Below are positions 59,360 to 64,000 of a stretch of 64,000 nucleotides of DNA, piece by piece (position 1 is the stretch's first letter; each line of letters starts with the position of its first letter). The stretch covers positions 1-64,000 of the forward strand of contig JAQTPK010000009.1 of NCBI GenBank assembly GCA_028712885.1. The letters are read 5' to 3'. Source of the DNA: Syntrophales bacterium (lineage in GTDB: Bacteria; Desulfobacterota; Syntrophia; Syntrophales; UBA4778). The notes below the pieces were generated by a model, which was given only the letters and a program-made list of their open reading frames with translations, was not told the origin of the DNA and did not search any database. A program made the position numbers and the translations under genes.

Positions 59360-60796
59360 TCACAGATTGGTTTTAGAGTGATAATTCATCTCCCCCGCCA
59401 GGGCCTGTTCCGCGGCTTGCGTCAGGTCGCTGTCGTGGTCGTGGGAAAGCGAGAACACACGGAGGTGGACAACACGCGCCGGAATGAACCTGTAGATCTC
59501 CTGGAGAGGCTCGGGCGAGGTCGTTCCCGTTGCCGGATTATAGATGTTGATGCGCCTGTTTCTTTCCGACATCGGGTTCAGGGGCCGGGGGTCCTGGGTG
59601 GCGAGATCCACTCTGAATCTCAGCTTTTTCAAACGGGGCGGGAGCTGCCTACGGATGCGAGCCTCGTATTCCCTCTCTCCGGAAAAGCTTGCTCCCTTCT
59701 GTAGCTGGTCGATGGAAAGCTCGGCGGAGTAGGACATCTTCCATTTGACCTTGCGGCTGTGCAGCTTTTCCCATTCCAGCGCCACCGATCTCTTCTTCTT
59801 CTCGCCGGAGGTAAGCCATTGCCGCACCGTCTGGAACAGGCTCCATTCGTCGCAGCGGAGATAGGAATCGAGCTTTTCCGCCGGATTGAACGGGTACGCC
59901 ATGCCCATGGTATCCCGGAATATCTCCTGCAGGTGCAGATCCAGGGCGCGCGTCGTCCGGTGATAATAAACATTGGAATAGAGATTCAGGCGGGCGTTGA
60001 TGAAGCGGCTGAGCGCAGAGGTCCCCGCCTGGTGAAGCGTCAGACCCTGGTCCGTGAAGAATGTGTAAGACCGCAACCTTGCTATATCTACAAGGTCGAG
60101 CGAGAAGCCGGTCATGTATGCGTCGCGCTGGACGTAGTCCAGGTTGTCCACGGTGTAGATTCCCGAAAATAGCTGGCGCAGGTGCAGCAGCCAGGACGGC
60201 TTGTCCGCCGGCTCCCCGCCTGCCGGCAGCTTGATGAGAAAAGCGATGTATTCCGGCTCCAGCGTCTCGCCTTTGGCAAACGGGCCGTTCGGGCTTCGCC
60301 TGATCCCGCGGATCGTTTCCGCAAGCTTTTTCCTGATGATCCGCTGCCCGATCAGTTCGTGGTTAAGGCCGAATGAGTCAAGGAAATGATCGTCGAAGAA
60401 GTGTCCGTAGGGCCCGTGGCCGATATCGTGGAGAAGCCCTGCGACCCGGAGGCACTCTTCAATGAAATGAATCGAAGGGCAGTTCCTGCAGACGCCGGCG
60501 AGGCTGGGATAAAGGTATCTCCCGAATTCGCCGGCGATGTGCATTGTTCCAAGGGAGTGCTGGAAGCGGCTGTGTTCGGCGGATGGGTACACCCACCTGG
60601 CGCTCTGAAGCTGATATATCCTGCGCAGGCGCTGGAGCCAGGGCGAATCTATGAGGTCCTGTTCTGTCCCCTCCGCGAGCGAATCCGCGGAGCGGATGGT
60701 GAACCAGGCGTACTGGTGAATCGGGTCGGCGATCAGAGCCTTGCCGTCGAAGATCCGCGCGGGTTCCGATTTGCCGGTTTTCCTCGACCCGCTCAT
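59360..60796 (-). CDS. HD-domain phosphohydrolase (dGTPase-like)
   Basis: EHSRFQHSLGTMHIA; VAGLLHDIGHGPYGHFFDD. Confidence 0.88.
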   Translation of the reverse strand: MSGSRKTGKSEPARIFDGKALIADPIHQYAWFTIRSADSLAEGTEQDLIDSPWLQRLRRIYQLQSARWVYPSAEHSRFQHSLGTMHIAGEFGRYLYPSLAGVCRNCPSIHFIEECLRVAGLLHDIGHGPYGHFFDDHFLDSFGLNHELIGQRIIRKKLAETIRGIRRSPNGPFAKGETLEPEYIAFLIKLPAGGEPADKPSWLLHLRQLFSGIYTVDNLDYVQRDAYMTGFSLDLVDIARLRSYTFFTDQGLTLHQAGTSALSRFINARLNLYSNVYYHRTTRALDLHLQEIFRDTMGMAYPFNPAEKLDSYLRCDEWSLFQTVRQWLTSGEKKKRSVALEWEKLHSRKVKWKMSYSAELSIDQLQKGASFSGEREYEARIRRQLPPRLKKLRFRVDLATQDPRPLNPMSERNRRINIYNPATGTTSPEPLQEIYRFIPARVVHLRVFSLSHDHDSDLTQAAEQALAGEMNYHSKTNL

Positions 60797-61425
60797 TTCC
60801 TCCCGACGACGATTATCAGCTGATACATTGAACTCCAGGTCATCGGTTTCGTGACGGCATTCGCGCCGATTTTCTGGGCTACCTGCTTGGCTTCGTTTGC
60901 CAGGCCCGCCGCATGAAACACTGTCGTAATGGCAAATGAACGGGGCGCCCGATCAACCCTGCCTACCGAGTAGCCGGCTTCAGAAAGTTTCTTTGAAAGC
61001 GCCCGAGCTGACGAGAGCCGAGTATTGCCGGCCAGGATCTTTATTTTGAGATCCTTTTTCAATACCTGGGCTTCGGCCGCGGCGTCTTTCTGCTTTTCGG
61101 GCTGGAGCTCTTTTTTCAGCTTCCGAACTTCTTCGTTCAGTCCGGCCATTCCGGATTGAAGGGCTTTCCTCTCCGCCTCCAGTCTGGCAATTTCCGCCTG
61201 TCGCTCTGCCAGGGTTTTTTCCTGGGCCTTAACCGAAGCCTCAAGTCCGGCCACCTCTTTTTTCAGGGATTCGTTGGCGGTCGTCAGTTCCTTGATGCTT
61301 TTTTCGTAGCTGCCGTCCATGCATTTGGACAACCCCGCGCAGCCGGAAAATGCAAAAACACCGCTTAGAAGCAGGAAAATCAGGAGCTTTCCTTTCATAT
61401 CACCCTCCTTTTCCGGTTGGTACAC
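60793..61425 (-). CDS. Coiled-coil lipoprotein with LytR C-terminal-like domain (true start probably MKGKLL)
   Basis: FSGCAG lipobox; heptad coiled coil; IKILAGNTRLSSARALSKKLSEAGYSVGRVDRA. Confidence 0.75.
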   Translation of the reverse strand: MYQPEKEGDMKGKLLIFLLLSGVFAFSGCAGLSKCMDGSYEKSIKELTTANESLKKEVAGLEASVKAQEKTLAERQAEIARLEAERKALQSGMAGLNEEVRKLKKELQPEKQKDAAAEAQVLKKDLKIKILAGNTRLSSARALSKKLSEAGYSVGRVDRAPRSFAITTVFHAAGLANEAKQVAQKIGANAVTKPMTWSSMYQLIIVVGRK

Positions 61426-61540
61426 ACCTCAAATATAGGAAAGAAGGGAAAAAATCCAGCAATTTCCTGCAGGCCGCGACAGGGCGGAGGAGATTGCCTT
61501 TTCCCGCCGTCATGATTATGATAAGCGCGAGCGAACGTAC

Positions 61541-62299
61541 ATGAAAAATTACAGCCGCGTTTTATTCTTCTTGTTAATTGTTCTTTTCCTCCTGCCGGGG
61601 CGGATCGGGGGGCAGGAGAAATTTCCCCGTCCGACGGGTGCGATAAACGATTTTGCGGGAATCATCCCTGCCGAATACGAAAGCAGGATGAACAGTATCG
61701 CAGAAGAAACGCTGCGGAAAACAGGCGCATCCATCGTGGTTGCGACCTTCCCGACGGCGGGAGACATCTCCGCCGATGAATTCGCCAACCGGCTGTACGC
61801 GGACTGGGGCGTAGGGAAAAAGGGGGAAGATAAGGGCGTCCTGATCTTTCTCGCCCTGAAGGAGAGGAAAATCAGGATAGAAACGGGCTACGGCGTGGAG
61901 GGCATCCTGCCCGACGGCCTGGTCGGGGAAATACTCGACCGGCATACGATTCCCTTTCTGAGGAAGGGGGAGTACGGGCGCGGACTCCTGGGGACGGTAA
62001 AGGCGGTTTCCGAGGTCATTGCCGCGGATGCAGGGGTCTCGATCGGAGACGGGCCGTCGGCCGCCAGGGAACGTATGAAACGCATTCCGGGCAGGCTCGG
62101 CCTCTGGGAATGGGTCCTGATCGGAATCGTACTCGCCTTTCTCATCGGCACAAAACCCGGGCGCTATCTCCTGCTCTGGATGATTATCAGCTCGAGCAGG
62201 GGATCCGGCGGGGGAGGTTTCGGCGGTTTCGGCGGCGGCGGGTTCGGCGGGTTCGGCGGGGGATCGAGCGGAGGCGGAGGCGCAGGCCGGGGTTTCTGA
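61541..62299 (+). CDS. TPM-domain (YgcG-like) membrane protein with Gly-rich tail
   Basis: INDFAGIIPAEYESRMNSIAEETLRKTGASIVVATFPTA; GGGGFGGFGGGGFGGFGGGSSGGGG. Confidence 0.88.
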   Translation: MKNYSRVLFFLLIVLFLLPGRIGGQEKFPRPTGAINDFAGIIPAEYESRMNSIAEETLRKTGASIVVATFPTAGDISADEFANRLYADWGVGKKGEDKGVLIFLALKERKIRIETGYGVEGILPDGLVGEILDRHTIPFLRKGEYGRGLLGTVKAVSEVIAADAGVSIGDGPSAARERMKRIPGRLGLWEWVLIGIVLAFLIGTKPGRYLLLWMIISSSRGSGGGGFGGFGGGGFGGFGGGSSGGGGAGRGF

Positions 62300-62318
62300 A
62301 TCCGGTAGCGAGCGCATT

Positions 62319-62353
62319 CCCCGTCCGCCTCGGGTCCGCCTAGGCGGACGGGG
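62319..62353. repeat. Strong hairpin CCCCGTCCGCCT-cgggtccgcct-AGGCGGACGGGG
   Basis: 12-bp perfect inverted repeat; also contains palindrome GTCCGCCTAGGCGGAC. Confidence 0.9.
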
Positions 62354-62393
62354 TAAGCGAGCGAATCATGTTTAAGCATTTTCCTTAAGGATA

Positions 62394-62427
62394 GAAGACT
62401 CTCCGGAGCTTGCTCCGGATAGTCTTC
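62394..62427. repeat. Hairpin GAAGACTCTCCGGAGCTTGCTCCGGATAGTCTTC adjacent to RBS
   Basis: Near-perfect 34-nt palindrome immediately before the GGAGG of the next gene. Confidence 0.88.
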
Positions 62428-62439
62428 AAAGGAGGAAGT

Positions 62440-63165
62440 ATGGCGGGAATACCTGAAAAGCCGGAGGAGGTTTTTTCGGATTTTTCCGGCGATCTCGGGG
62501 AGCTGTTCGGGGACGGGCTGGCCTCCATTATCCTGTATGGAAGCGGGGCGAGCGGAGATTATATACCGGGGAAATCGGACCTTAATTTCCTCGTCGTGCT
62601 GAACGAGAGCGCCCTGGAGAAACTCGAGGACGCCGCGCCTCTGCAGAAGAAGTGGAGAAAAAGAAGAATCGCTGCGCCTCTGTTCATGACGCAGGAGGAC
62701 CTGTGCCGCTCCATCGACTCTTTTCCCTTGGAGTTCCTGAATATAAAACAGAGCTATATCCCCGTGCACGGGCCGGATGTCCTGAAGGACCTCGCCCTCG
62801 ATCCTGAATCGGTCCGGCTGCAGTGCGAAAGGGAGCTCCGGGGGAAGGCCCTCCTGCTGCAGGGGCGTTTTCTGGAAACCGGGGGAGATGCGAAGCGGAT
62901 ACGGGAGCTGATCGGAGTGTCAATTATCGCATTCCTGTCCATATTCAGAGGGCTGCTCCATATGAAAGGTGTGGAGATACCCCGCGGACGGAAAGATCTC
63001 GTCGATGCCGCCTGCGCTTTATTCGGGATAGATAAGAAGACATTCCTTGACTGCATAGAAATAAAGGAAGAGGGCAGGAAATTCAGCGCCGACGAAACAA
63101 AGAGTATTTTCCGGGCCTACTTGAGGGAAGCGAGAAATCTCGCCCGGAAAGTGGACCGGATTTAA
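62440..63165 (+). CDS. Nucleotidyltransferase-domain protein
   Basis: LASIILYGSGASGDYIPGKSDLNFLVVL. Confidence 0.8.
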   Translation: MAGIPEKPEEVFSDFSGDLGELFGDGLASIILYGSGASGDYIPGKSDLNFLVVLNESALEKLEDAAPLQKKWRKRRIAAPLFMTQEDLCRSIDSFPLEFLNIKQSYIPVHGPDVLKDLALDPESVRLQCERELRGKALLLQGRFLETGGDAKRIRELIGVSIIAFLSIFRGLLHMKGVEIPRGRKDLVDAACALFGIDKKTFLDCIEIKEEGRKFSADETKSIFRAYLREARNLARKVDRI

Positions 63166-63170
63166 TAAAA

Positions 63171-63232
63171 GGTTTCCGGTATCAGGCTTTAACGAACGAT
63201 GCCCGGAACCCGACACCTGATTCCCGAAACCA
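63171..63232. repeat. Heptad-type inverted repeat upstream of lemA
   Basis: GGTTTCC GGTATCA GGC... and GGAACCC GACACCT GATTCCC GAAACCA. Confidence 0.8.
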
Positions 63233-63252
63233 TTTTTAATCAGGAGGTTAAT

Positions 63253-63819
63253 ATGAAGAAAGGTATGTTGATCGCCCTGGCTGTTGCGGCGATAGTCGTT
63301 TTGTCCGGGTACTTCTTTTTCCAGGGCACATACAACAGTCTCGTTTCCCTGGATGAGCAGGTCAAGACTTCATGGGCCCAGGTTCAGAACCAGCTTCAGC
63401 GCCGCTATGACCTCATCCCCAACCTTGTGGAGACGGTGAAAGGGTATGCGCGGTACGAAAAGGAAGTCCTGACCGAAGTAACGAACGCGCGGGCCAGGGT
63501 GGGGGGCGCCAGGACGGTTTCCAGCCAGATCGAGGCCAATAACGAACTGAGCAGCGCCCTCAGCAGGCTGCTGGTGGTAGTGGAGAGATATCCGGATCTC
63601 AAGGCCAATCAGAATTTCATCCGGCTCCAGGACGAGCTTGCCGGCACCGAGAACAGGATCGCGGTCGAGCGGAAGCGCTATAATGAATCCGTGCGGCAGT
63701 ATAATGTTAAAATCCGGAGCTTCCCGGAAAACATCGTGGCGGGAATGTTCGGATTCGAGCGGGCGGCCTTTTTCGAAGTGCCGGAGGCCGCGAAAGCCGC
63801 GCCGCAGGTAAAATTCTGA
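63253..63819 (+). CDS. lemA: LemA family protein
   Basis: YNSLVSLDEQVKTSWAQVQNQLQRRYDLIPNLVETVKGYARYEKEVLTEVTNAR. Confidence 0.95.
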   Translation: MKKGMLIALAVAAIVVLSGYFFFQGTYNSLVSLDEQVKTSWAQVQNQLQRRYDLIPNLVETVKGYARYEKEVLTEVTNARARVGGARTVSSQIEANNELSSALSRLLVVVERYPDLKANQNFIRLQDELAGTENRIAVERKRYNESVRQYNVKIRSFPENIVAGMFGFERAAFFEVPEAAKAAPQVKF

Positions 63820-63820
63820 G

Positions 63821-63855
63821 GGGCGTTGGGCATTAGGCTTCAGGCGTTGGGTAGA
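63821..63855. repeat. Heptad tandem array after lemA (possible second arm at window end)
   Basis: GGGCGTT GGGCATT AGGCTTC AGGCGTT GGGTAGA in 7-nt phase; C-rich ACCCTCGAAACCCC..GCCCCCTGCC at 63964-64000. Confidence 0.8.
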
Positions 63856-63911
63856 TTACACAGGAAACTGCTCTCCGTTTGGAAGGACCCGAGAAATAAA
63901 CTGCTTTATAG

Positions 63912-63956
63912 AAAAGCGCTGCATGGCGAGCTTGTCGCACCATGCAGCGCTTTTTT
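63912..63956 (+). terminator. Strong Rho-independent terminator
   Basis: AAAAGCGCTGCATGG-cgagcttgtcgca-CCATGCAGCGCTTTTTT. Confidence 0.92.
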
Positions 63957-64000
63957 CACTTGAACCCTCGAAACCCCTTGCCCCCTGCCTTACCTTGCCA

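Overview
GC-rich chromosomal window from what looks like a Desulfobacterota/Deltaproteobacteria-type bacterium (lineage inferred from gene content only). It is mostly conserved housekeeping genes: ilvBNC-ilvD(partial) on the minus strand; a B12-type radical SAM protein; PBP1A-tatC-tatB; gatCAB-mtnA; recD2; corA; gcvT-gcvH-gcvPA-gcvPB-(acetolactate decarboxylase)-lipA; an HtrA protease; a phosphohexomutase and pyk; an oxidative/universal-stress stretch (Tat-type SOD, dienelactone hydrolase, peroxiredoxin with in-frame TGA, ferritin-like protein, Usp proteins); grpE-dnaK-surE; gmhA; alaC-nrdD; an HD phosphohydrolase; and TPM/nucleotidyltransferase/lemA. The most interesting signals lie outside the supplied ORF track. 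(1) The alaC-nrdD operon has an alanine-rich leader peptide (MFSVITMQAAAAARAKRPMACGGSL), a consensus-like promoter and two tandem terminators whose arms can re-pair in a relay, a candidate alanine-responsive double attenuator. (2) ilvB has a classical branched-chain leader peptide (MRCLETIAFVLVVIVVPCTAGG) plus terminator. (3) A peroxiredoxin has TGA at the peroxidatic Cys position, probably selenocysteine. (4) About 12 intergenic elements are built from degenerate 7-nt (once 8-nt) tandem words, usually with an inverted-complement arm. Each locus has its own word, and nine abut or overlap a stop codon. (5) Two genes (M48 peptidase, PfkB kinase) carry internal deletions. No tRNA, rRNA, CRISPR array, transposase or prophage was recognised. 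All calls come from reading the sequence; no searches were run.
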